A stretch of DNA of 64,000 nucleotides from Rostrohypoxylon terebratum. Taxonomy: Eukaryota > Ascomycota > Sordariomycetes > Xylariales > Hypoxylaceae. Where the stretch lies: assembly GCA_022497145.1 (NCBI GenBank), contig MU385866.1, positions 1 to 64,000 of the forward strand. The letters are read 5' to 3'. The notes beneath the pieces were generated by a model that ran no database searches, was not told the DNA's origin, and was given only the letters and a program-made list of their open reading frames with translations. Shown piece by piece: positions 1-10,583 of this stretch. Each line of letters opens with the position of its first letter. Within the stretch, counting starts at the first letter, position 1. The position numbers were made by a program, and so were the translations under genes.

Positions 1-145
1 ATACTTATTTAATTTTTAAATTAAATTAAATTAGTATTTTTAATTAATTAAAAATTACTATTAATGTTAATTTTTATTTTTAAACTTTTCGTAATAATTT
101 TTTTAATTTATTAAGATACTTTAATTTATATATTATCTTTTTATT

Positions 146-3100
146 TGTAAGACCGTAGAAGGTTTTAAAGGTTAAATAACCTTTAAGAGGTATTAATTTA
201 ATCTTTTCAAAGGTTTATAATAAAAGTATTATACGATTAATAAGATATAAAAATATAATGATTCTAAAAGCAAATATATAATAGATTATATAAATAAATT
301 AAGATAAAATAGTTAAGTTAAAAGATAAAAATAACCTTCTTTTTTAATCTTTAAGCTTTAATTTTAAAACAATATATAACTTATTAAACACCATTTAATT
401 TTAATTTATTTGCTTTTACATTATTAATGTTTTATTTACTTTTATTTTTTAAAACTTTTATAGTTTTATTAAAAATTTATTTAATGTTATTTATTTAGCT
501 TAATTAATTATATAATTCTTTATAATTATGTTTTTTTAAAATTTACCGTTTAAAATATTATTCATTTAACTTTTATTAATAATATTTAATTATATTTCGG
601 TTTTTAATACTTTTTTTATAATTAAATTAATGCGATTTAAAGTTTATAAGGTTTTTTTTTATTTTTATATTTAATTTTAAAATCGTAAAGTGTTAAATAT
701 ATATATATTAATAACAGTTTTTTCTATTAAAGATTAATTATCTTATAAATGTACGTAAGTTTTAATAATTTAATAAAACCTTTATAATATATTTATTACT
801 TTATAAATATTATTTTTAATATTTTATAGTTTAATTTTATCTTTTTAAACTTACGTCATTAAAACGTTATAAAGTAATATATTTTTTATATAATTATAAT
901 ATAATATTAATTATAATATACGTAAATATATTAATTTTTTTAAATTAATAATTTAAAATTAAAATAACGTGATAAAAAAACTCTAATAAAAATATTATAT
1001 AATTAAGAAATTAATATGATTATTATTTTATTTTATAATTACATTTTTTTAGTTTTTTATTATTAATATTATTTTATAATAAATCGTATAAAAACTTTAT
1101 TATATAAAAATAACTTTTAATAAATCTTTTATAAAAGTTATAAAATCTTCAAAATTATTTTTATTTTACAATATATAAGAAGTTTAAATTATATAATTAT
1201 AGTTTTCATTTTTAATAAATATAATAAACCTTAAAAATTTAATTCTATTTTTATTAAATAAATACTTAAACGGTTTAATATATAAATTATATTTTTAAAG
1301 TTTTTATAATATTAAATATAAATGTTTTGTATGTAAATTTTAATCTTTAATAAATATTAAAATGTTATTTAAATATATAATTTAAAAAACGTTTAAATAG
1401 CTATAAAAAACTCAATAAATATAACTTTAAAAAGTAATTAAAATGTTATAATATATTATTATAGCGCTTTATATATATATTAAAAACAACGTGTAATCAC
1501 GTGTAATGTAAAACTTAAAAAGTAGTGGTAATAATTTAAAAGCGGTGTGTGTATTATATTTAATCGAGGCTAATTAAAAGTTAAGTAGTTTTATAAAGTT
1601 ATATCCCCGCTTATATTATAACCGTAGATTTTTTTATTTTTTATTTTTTTAACCTTCATATAATAAACATTATCACTTAATTAATAAACTTTTATGCTCA
1701 CTTTAAATGTTTAATCAACTTTTTAACATGTAAATATAATCGAAAATATCTTTAAAAACATTAAAATTTAAAAAGCCTTTCAAAAATATATATATTACTA
1801 ATAAACTTTTTATAAACTTATAAAAAACTATTATATTATATTTTAATAATTATTATAAAATAAAGCTTTATATTTAAATATTACTTTAAAACATTTAAAA
1901 AAATTATAATAATTTTATTTAAGTTAAATAAAACGTTTAATAAAAAAATATTAATTAACATTTATAAATTAATTTTATTATTAAACATTATAAAAAAAGT
2001 AATTAAAAAAATTAATAGTTAAACGTATTATCGCCACGGTAAAATAAAAAAATATTTTTTTTAAAAGTTAAATAAATAATAAAATATATAGATATATAAA
2101 AATTATAATATAAATAATAATAAAAAACATTTATTTAATATGAAAATATCACGAAATAACTTTTTTATTATAATTACATATTTTTAAAGTTTTTAATAAT
2201 ATAACATATAAGCGTTTTATATACGTATTATATATAAAATGATTTTTAATATAAATAATTAAATGAATTAAAAAGTTACTTTTAAGTTTAACGAAAAATA
2301 ATTAAAACGTAAGTAATTTCAAGTGAAAATATTTTAAGGTTTATTTTTATTTTTAATACTATTTATATTTTACATAAAGAAATAAAATAAAATAAAATAC
2401 TATTTTTATTATTAATTTTTTTAATAATATAAACTTATTAATAATAGTTAAAATATAAAAGATAATTATTATAAGTTAAAAAAAATTACCGTACGTATAA
2501 AACGTAAATATTACGGTATAAAATAATATTTATATTCTAAAAAAATAAATTAATGTATTTTATTAAAATATATTAACTTTATTTAAACATTATAAAATTA
2601 AATAAAATAATAATTAATTTAAATAAAAGCATATAATTTTTAAAAATTCAATTAAATAAAAAGTTAAAATAATTGAAGTATTTAAAAGTTATTAAAATAA
2701 AAATAAAACATTAATAATATACGTCATTAAAGTTAATAGTTGAAACTTAAATGTATAGTACACTTTCAATAAAAAAAATATATATTAAAGTAATTAATAA
2801 TATAATATTTACGACGCGGTAATATAATATACTTTTAATGTTAAAAATAAATTTAAAAGTATTGCTATTAAACTAATGATAATATAATCGATATATGTAT
2901 AAAAAATAAATAAAATATATAAAATTATATTTATAACTTTATTAAAATCGAAAATTAAATATTTATTTTTAAATATATATTTAAATATAAAAGTAACGAA
3001 ATTTAAAAATAAAGCTTAAACTATCGGCTTTTATAAATAAATAATAAAAATTAGATAAAAAATAAATTTTTTTTTATAATTGTTAAAGATTAATTAAACA

Positions 3101-3926
3101 CTTAAAGTAAACACGACGGTTTATTAATTAAGTGATAATGTTTATTATATGAAGGTTAAAAAAATAAAAAAATCTACGGTTATAATATAAGCGGGGATAT
3201 AACTTTATAAAACTAATTAACTTTTAATTAGCCTCGATTAAATATAATACACACCCCGCTTTTAAATTATTACCACTACTTTTTAAGCTTTACATTACAC
3301 GTGATTACACGTTGTTTTTAATATATATATAAAGCGTTATAATAACGTATTATAATATTACGTATCTTCTTTTTAAAAATATTAAAGTAATTATATACCG
3401 GTAATAATTCGGTAAAAATGTTAATTAACGATTAATTTCGGGAAAAACTTTTTTTAATAAAAGTTTAGTTTTTTTTTCGTAGATTTTTACTTACGGTTTT
3501 TTATTAAAATTTTTATATATTATTAATAGTTTATTATTTTTTTAATAGTTATTAATTTTTTAATTTAATTTATTTTTTTATGTTTTATAATTTTTTATTA
3601 TCTTTTAAAATTTTTACGGTTTTAAATCAGTAGTTTTTATTATTTTTTTTAATTATTATTTTTTTATATTTTTATTCGATTTTTAAAGTATTTTAATTAT
3701 ATTTTAATGTAAAGGTAAATGGACTAAGATTACGTTGTGTTTAATAAGTCATATATTATTTTAAAATTAAAGCTTAAAGATTAAAAGAAAAAGCTATTCT
3801 TATCTTTTAGCTTAATTTATTTACATAATTTATCACGTGTTTTCTTTTATAATTATTATATCTTTATATTTTATTAATCATATAATCCTTTTATTATAAA
3901 CCTTTAAAACCTTTCACGGTTTTATA
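146..3926. mobile_element. Long-inverted-repeat DNA element (outer), interrupted
   Basis: The sequence at 146-423 is matched, as its reverse complement, at about 3705-3926. Landmarks in the left arm are an ACCGTAGAAGG-like start, AGGTTTATAATAAAAG, TCTTTAAGCTTTAATTTTAA and CTTATTAAACAC. The left arm has an extra block of about 43 nt, so the arms are near 278 and 222 nt. Terminal inverted repeats flanking about 3.3 kb suggest a DNA transposon. Removing the nested element at 1445-3356 leaves about 1.87 kb, a plausible length for a Tc1/mariner-type element, but no transposase could be read through the RIP decay and no target duplication is resolvable. Class assignment is inference; the paired arms are directly seen. 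Confidence 0.6.
1445..3356. mobile_element. Long-inverted-repeat DNA element (inner, nested), ~1.9 kb
   Basis: The arm at 1445-1689 recurs as its reverse complement at 3119-3356 with high identity. Shared blocks include AACGTGTAATCACGTGTAAT, TTAATCGAGGCTAATTAAAA, ATATCCCCGCTTATATTATA and the end block CATTATCACTTAATTAATAA. The left arm has a 7-nt T-rich insertion relative to the right. The interior (about 1.4 kb) is RIP-saturated and unreadable. It sits between the two arms of the 146-3926 element, so it is best read as a later insertion. Arms of about 240 nt are long for Tc1/mariner, so another DNA-transposon superfamily is possible. A TA target duplication cannot be judged in this composition. 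Confidence 0.7.
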
Positions 3927-3968
3927 AATAAGTTAATTAAAAAGTTTATTTAATAATAATGATAATAA

Positions 3969-4337
3969 TGTGACGAACCTATACTTAGGCTTAGTAAGTA
4001 TAGCTTCATAAGGGGGTCTTGATTTTAAGGTAACAGTAATCGTAGAGGTCAAGTGTAATCAGTCAAGTGTGTTCGTCAGAGAGACTTGGAGTCCTCTCTC
4101 TACTCGTAGTGAATAGACTTAGATTGATAACTGAAGACCTAAAAACTAAATACAGTAGGAAATCTTCATTCTTTATATCTTAACTTTCCTCCGCTTCCCT
4201 TGTCTGTATCGATCGTATTTCCCATACGATCTCAGATCCGTTGCTCTTACTGGATCTCAGATCCATTGAGATCACAACCGAAGTTTCTCCGGTCCTTTAC
4301 TAATCATTCTGGCGATGATCCTGGTTGGATTGTAACA
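3969..4337 (+). repeat. LTR, left copy
   Basis: It begins TGTGACGAACC and ends GGATTGTAACA, a TG...CA pair whose ends are near-inverted. It aligns with 9943-10278 through shared blocks such as TTTTAAGGTAACA, CTTAGATTGA, AACTAAATACA and TTCTTTATAT, the last a possible TATA region. Unlike its surroundings it keeps many G and C residues. It also holds a short internal duplication of GATCTCAGATCC. The 63-codon open frame within it (4200-4391) is not a gene. Confidence 0.7.
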
Positions 4338-5680
4338 AATAATAGATTAAATTTAAAAACTAATAATATTAACATTTTTAAAATAAATTAATTTTTTTGT
4401 AAATAAAAAGAATAATTAAAAAACTTTAATTTAGTATTTTATTAAGCACCGAAAAAGTTTAAAAAAACTTATTAAATATATTTTATATATTATTAATAAT
4501 ATAAATTAAAAGTTTTAATTATTATAACGAAAATATATTAAAGAAAAAGTTAAGCTTAAAAAAGATATTATTTACGATAGTTATAACGACTTTATTAAAT
4601 AAATGTTAATTTTATTTAAAAATGTTAATAATAAAAAATAATATAAAAGTTATAAGTATTTAATAATTATTTAAACTTTTTAAAGTAATAATTAAAACTT
4701 AAATTAAATGTTATTTAAATATTGACTTTTTATATTAAGTTATTAATTAGTTTTTAAGTTTATTTAAACGGATATAAAAAAATAAAACTTAAAATATAAA
4801 TAAAAATAATAAGATAAGTTTAAATTAAATAAAATCTTTAATAAATAAATAAAAAATGTTAATAAAATGATTATAATAAATCTTTTAATAAAAAATAACG
4901 TATTAATAACCGTAATTATTTATTGTTTTATTGAAAAAATAATAATTATTATTATTTAAAACGAAAGAATTAAAAATGGAATAATAGAAAGATTTTTCGT
5001 TATTATTTATACGATAACGAATATTATTTAATTAATTAATGTTTAAAGTAAAACCGAGATTAAGATTAATTTTTAAGGAAAGAAAATAAAGAAAAAAAGA
5101 AAAATAAAAAAGGTAAGATTAAAAAAGAAAACTTTCGAGGAAAAGATTATCTTAAAAAAAACAAAGAAAAAAATAAGTTTTATAAGCATTACTTTTATAA
5201 TTACAACGCTAAAGGACGACAATATAAGGGTATTACTATTAATAACCACTTTTAAAAAAAACGTATTATTTTTAACCTTAAAAAAAACTATTAATGATTT
5301 AAAATAATAATTTTTTAATGTAAAATTTTAAATTTTTATAAGTTTATTAAACGTAATAAAAATATAACTTATATTTTTTTTATAAAAGATATATTATTAC
5401 TTAATAAAAAAAGGTTACTTAATATATTAATTAAAAAATCTTTACTTATAAAATTATAAAATTACTAAGATATTTTTACATTTAATAAAGTTAATACACT
5501 TTTATTATATTAAAATATTAATTATTTTATTAACATTTCTTTTACGATAATACCTTTTTATTACTTTATCTATTAATAAAAAATAAATTAAAAATACTTC
5601 GATAATATATAAATAGAAATCTAAAATTAAAAAAAATACGTAAATTTAAAAGCCTAATTAATGTATTTATCCTTTTCCTA

Positions 5681-6110
5681 CCTAAAGAAAATAAGAATTT
5701 ACAACTTTACATAAACTATTAAAAACTTAATAAAACTACCATTAAAAATAAATGCCTTTTACCCTTTATCTTTAACCTTTTAAACCAAATTTCCAACACA
5801 TAATACTTCTTTAAAATTAACCTTAAAAATATATACTATTAAATCCAAATTAAAAAAAACGATAAATAAAAAATTACTTAAATATATTACGGTTATTATA
5901 AGTATTTAATTATACCTTTTAATTTAATTAATACTTTTATTATTTTTAAAGCGACATTTACTAAGCCTTTTATAACTATTTAAACAATATTAAATTTAAT
6001 CTTTTTTAAAAACTAAGATTTACACATAAAACATTTAATTTATAACTTTAAAATCTTTATTTTCTTTTACTTTTTATATATTTTTAATTTTAAATTAAAA
6101 CTTATACTCG
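5681..6110 (+). pseudogene. Ty3/gypsy reverse transcriptase remnant, RIP-mutated
   Basis: One plus-strand frame from 5681 to about 5950 reads as a gypsy reverse transcriptase core with decay-type changes only. The segment near 5720-5760 reads as the conserved Y-x-K-L-N-K-T-T-I-K-N block. The one at 5814-5870 matches the K-L-D-L-K-N-A-Y-Y region. The one at 5891-5945 reads GYYKYLIIPFNLIN where the family has a Y-G-x-Y-E-Y-x-V-M-P-F-G-L-T-N block. Every stop in the frame is TAA at a position where TGG, CGA or CAA is expected. A thumb-like segment follows (about 6010-6110), but the catalytic YxDD block was not found and may be deleted. It is certainly non-functional. Confidence 0.75.
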
Positions 6111-6401
6111 CCGCGGTTATAACTTAAAAATATACCTTTTTTAAATTATTTTAATTTATATATATATATATAATCTTCGCTTTTTTCTTCCTTTATTATT
6201 TTATTACATTTTACTTTTTATATTATATATTGTTTTTCGTAATTAATATAATATAAAATATTAAAACATATTTATTTTTTATTTTTATACGTTACGTACT
6301 TATATTTATTATATTATATAAATATTTCGTAATATTTTATAATATAATTAAAACTATAACATTTAAAACATTATTTAAAACGTGATTTCTTTTTAAATAA
6401 A

Positions 6402-6997
6402 AAAAATATTAGCCGTGTAATACGATTTATTATTTTCGGCGCGTAATATACCGTTTAAATAACGTTAATTTATTTAAATGTTAATTAAATTCTTATATAA
6501 ACTTTTAATTAATTATTTTACGGTTAATTTAACTTTAAATCTTATATAATTATAATTATTTAAATGTTTTTAATTAACTTTATTTAAGTTTTAAATTATA
6601 AGATTTATATTATTTTCAATAATAAGATAAGTTATTTAAGGTATATAATTAAAATTTAATAATAGTTAAATAACTTTAAATATGATTTTTACTTTAATAA
6701 AATAAATGTAAATTATATAATTTAAAATTTAAATATAATAAATTAAACGTATTTTAATAATTATAATTATATATAATTTAAAGTTAAGTTAATTGTAAAA
6801 TAATTAATTTAAAATGGTTAAAATATTAATGTTTAATAAATATTAAAAATAAAGTTTAAATTATATAAAAGTATATTTATTTATATAAAAACTTATATAT
6901 ATTTAAAGGTACTTAAGTTACATTTTTTAAACGCGTTTTTTAGCGCTTATTACGCGCCGAAAATAACGGATTATACTACGCGGCTAATATTTTTTAT
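6402..6997. mobile_element. MITE-like short inverted-repeat element
   Basis: The left arm (about 6402-6450, containing AATATTAGCCGTGTAATACG and TTTTCGGCGCGTAATA) is repeated as its reverse complement at about 6951-6997 (containing TTACGCGCCGAAAATAA and CGGCTAATATTTTTT). The roughly 500-nt interior is AT-saturated with no reading frame. Short size, terminal inverted repeats and location inside a retrotransposon interior suggest a non-autonomous DNA element inserted there before RIP. The family and target site are not determinable. Confidence 0.55.
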
Positions 6998-9942
6998 TAT
7001 TAAATAATTTATATTAAAAGATTTTTACTTTTTAAATTAACTCGTTAATATATAATAATTACGTCGTTTTTAAATTACTTACTTATAATAATAAAATAAC
7101 GTAATTTAGTTTAATTTATTATTAAAATATTCGTTTTTTTTAATTTTTTAATAAAAGTTTTCGACGTTATATAAACGTTTTATAATTAAAACACTTTTAA
7201 GTTTTTTATAACAATAAAAATTCTTTTACTAACGTTTAAAACTTAAGCTTTAAACGCTTTATAAATTTAAATTTAATTTTATTTATATATTTTATTTTCT
7301 TTACGAAACATTAATATAGTAATATTATTATATAAATTTTTTAAAGATATAAAACGTATTATTAATTAATATTTAAGTTTTTTTAATTATAATTTTTTTA
7401 AATTTTTTTAAAAAAATAATAATTATAAATATATAATTTTAAATTATATTTTTTATTATAATTATAACGTAACTTATAAACATCAATATTACACTATTAT
7501 TAATAAATATTATTATTATTATTATTAAATGTATTTTTATTTCGTTTATATTTTATTTTATCGTAATAATATTTCTTTTATACTTTTAATAATTTTTTTA
7601 AAATTTAACACGTTATTACGTTTTCGTTTCGTAAGTTTTTCGGTTACGTTAAACGCGTGTACTACTCGTAAAATTTACTTAATTACTTCGTTAACTTTGT
7701 TTTTTTAATCGATTATGTTTATTTTTATTAAACGTTTTTCAATTATATTTAATTTTTTATTAACGTTTTTTTATTTTTAATTTTAATAATTTAAACTGTT
7801 TTATTTACGATACGGTTTTAAAGTATAATTAATTTAATTAACTTAATTATATATATTATTACCATTTAAATTTATTATATCCGTATTATTAATAAAATAC
7901 ACTTGTATTTTTTTAATCATATAATTATAATCTTTTTAATTAATATTTTTTAATAAATTAATAACATTTTCGATAATTTATTAATTATTAAGTTTTTTAT
8001 TAAAGTTTCTTTTAAATAATATAATAACTTTACATTTATTCATATAACATTAATTTTTTTAATTATATTTTTTAAACGTTTAACGTTATTATTTTAAATT
8101 TATATATATAATATTGAAAGTTTAACCGATATTTTTAACGATATAAAATAATTAATTATAATTATCTTTTTATTAAGTATTTTGTTATTATATTTTTAAA
8201 CTTATAATTTAAAAGATTTTATATATAATTAATTAATTATTTAATTTAAAGTTATTATTATTATGTTCACTTTTTAATATTTTAATTAATAATTAATAAT
8301 TAATTTATAAAACTTTACTTGTTTTTTTCGAAATTATAAAAATTAATTATAATATAAGCTTTAAAATAATCGAGTGGTTTTTATAATTTATATTATATTT
8401 ATCGTTTAATTTTATTTAAATTATAACTTTAACATTTAACGGTTATAAGTTTTTTATTTTTTAATTTTTAACAACGTTAATTAAATGTTTTAAAACGTTA
8501 AAGTTAATATAATTTAAACGTAAATATTATTATTTTCTATTTATACGGTTAAATGTTTATTTAATATAATTATTAATTTTATTTTTTCGTATGTAAAAAT
8601 TAACGCATAAAAAATTAATTTATGTATTTTTTAATATAAATTAACTATATTTATTAGTTAATTTATACACGGTTAATTTATTAACTCGTTTAAAAAACGT
8701 TATTTTAAATTTATTATTTTATTAATAATTATATTAATACAGTTTTTATAAAAATATTAAATTATAAATAAAAGTTTTATAATATATTATATTATATAAT
8801 TTTAACTTAATTTCTTTAATAAAGCTTTATATAATAATATTAACGTTATTATATTTTAATATAAAAAGTTATTATTTTTTAATGTATATAAAATTTTTAA
8901 AGTTAATAATTTCAAAGTTAAAAAATATAAAAGTTAATTAAAAATATATAAAATAAATTTTAAATTTAATATTATTTAATTATAAACGTTATTATTATTA
9001 TTATAAACGTTATTATTTTAATTAATATTAAAGGTTTTTTTTAACTTTTTTTTTATTTTTAATAGCTTTAATTTTAATAATTATGTTTTATTATTATTTA
9101 AAAAAAACATTTAATTAATTTTTTATAATAAAGTTTTTTTTATAAAATATAACTTTAAAAGTATTAATTAACACGTTAAAAGTTTATAAAGTTTTAAATA
9201 TAATTAACATTTAACGTTATTAAAGTTAGTTTTTTATTTATTTATTTATTATTTATATATTTTTTACGTTTTTAATATTTTTAATGTTTTTTTAATTATG
9301 TTATTATTTTAAATTACGTTATAAAAGTAATTATATTTTTGTAGTGTTATGTTTTATTAAATATTATAAAAGTTTTTTTTAATTTAAGTTTTCTTAATAA
9401 TATTTTTATTTTTAAAATATACTTCTAAATTTTAAATTATTTTAATATATTTAATTATTTTATTATCAATGTTTTTAATAAAAAATTTCAGTTGTTATTA
9501 CTTAATTTAATACGTAAAGTTTTACGGTTATAAATAAAATTTATATTTAATTATTAATATTTTTAACTTTAAAAATATTATAATAAATTACTTTCGTAAA
9601 AATATTTTTTTATTAAATTATTTACACGTTTTGATTATATAACTTTTTTTTATTAATTATGTAAATATTTTTTTATGTATTATTCGTTAATTTTAATTTA
9701 ATTATAAAATTAACATATTATTAATAAAACTTTTAATTTTTATAATAAATTTTTTTTAATTATATAAAATATATAATTTTTTTTAATAAACTTTATAATT
9801 TTATTTATAATTATATATTTTTATAATAATAATTTAATTTAAATTAATAAATAAATTTATCGGATTTTATAAAGTTATTTATAATAATAATTTAAATATT
9901 AACTTTAAAAATAAAAATTATTATTTTAATAATTATATATAT

Positions 9943-10278
9943 TGTTACGAACCCGTCTACTACTTCTGTCTAACTGACTTCGTAGAGCGGATACGTACCC
10001 TGGGGAGCTTGGTTTTAAGGTAACAATACTGTAGGGTTGACGATTCTGTTCGTAAAAGAGATTTCCTGGGACTCTATATTCAAGTGCGGTCTGAATACTT
10101 AGATTGAAAGCTGAAGAACTAAAACTAAATACAATAGGAAATTTCGATTCTTTATATATTAACTCTCCTTCGCTGGTAGAGGAATGAATCGAGGCATGTA
10201 TCACGGCGATTCATCGTTTCAGTCACGTGACCTTCGGATTATTATTTCTTCCGGTGGTCGTATCTTCGGATCGTAACA
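9943..10278 (+). repeat. LTR, right copy
   Basis: The ends are a perfect 7-bp inverted pair, TGTTACG at the start and CGTAACA at the finish, as is usual for LTRs. It is homologous to 3969-4337 through the AAGGTAACA, CTTAGATTGA, CTGAAGA, AACTAAATACA and TTCTTTATAT blocks, in the same orientation. Base composition is close to normal, although AT-saturated sequence lies on both sides. The minus-strand open frame across it is not a gene. About 280 bp of AT-rich DNA separates it from the island edge. Confidence 0.7.
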
Positions 10279-10583
10279 ATATTAAAAGTTATTTAAGTTA
10301 AAAATAATAAAAAATATTAAACGTTAATTTAATAAAAATAATTTTATTAATATAATTTCGATTAATTAAAAACCGCGCTTTTAATTTAAACTACATTATT
10401 AATATATATTATCATTAAAATAATAAATTTTTAATTTAAATTATATTATTAAATATAATATTATTAAAATAATAAAACTTTTTTAAAAATAATATATATA
10501 TTATATTTATTTTAAAATATTTTTTTTCATTAAAATCACATAATATAATATCTTTTAAAGCTCGGATATAACATTAGTAAAAT

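Larger units (their letters stand above)
3969..10278 (+). mobile_element. RIP-degraded LTR retrotransposon, Ty3/gypsy type
   Basis: Two related LTRs in the same orientation (3969-4337 and 9943-10278) bracket about 5.6 kb of AT-saturated sequence that contains a decayed gypsy-class reverse transcriptase on the plus strand. Total length (6.3 kb, including a likely 0.6 kb insertion at 6402-6997) fits a gypsy element. Problems: the two LTRs differ by many indels and transversions, more than RIP explains; flanking 5-bp sequences (AATAA before, ATATT after) are not a clean target duplication; and the interior switches from A-rich to T-rich after about 6150. The LTRs may therefore belong to different insertions of one family. 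No autonomous function remains. Confidence 0.65.
1..10560. repeat. AT-saturated, RIP-like repeat island
   Basis: The whole stretch is built almost entirely of A and T, with only scattered CG/ACGT residues, and carries no intact gene. The contrast with the roughly 50 percent GC sequence starting near 10580 is abrupt. Such islands in filamentous ascomycetes come from repeat-induced point mutation (C-to-T on both strands) of transposons. Here this is supported by inverted-repeat elements, LTRs and a recognisable reverse transcriptase whose stop codons all fit C-to-T or G-to-A change (separate entries). The left edge of the island lies outside the window, so its full size is unknown. No telomeric repeat is seen. 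Short open frames in this block are chance products or LTR sequence. Confidence 0.9.

Noticed and set aside
1..300. Possible telomere end
   Set aside because: No TTAGGG or CCCTAA array anywhere in the AT-rich block; the window start is not evidently a chromosome end.
4200..4391. 63-codon open frame inside the left LTR
   Set aside because: It lies across the LTR and its AT-rich interior junction, starts with a non-ATG codon and has no homology; it is open only because the LTR kept G/C.
9926..10204. 92-codon minus-strand open frame over the right LTR
   Set aside because: Overlaps the LTR in the opposite direction with no recognisable protein.
3964..10283. 5-bp target-site duplication around the LTR element
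   Set aside because: AATAA before the left LTR and ATATT after the right LTR do not match.
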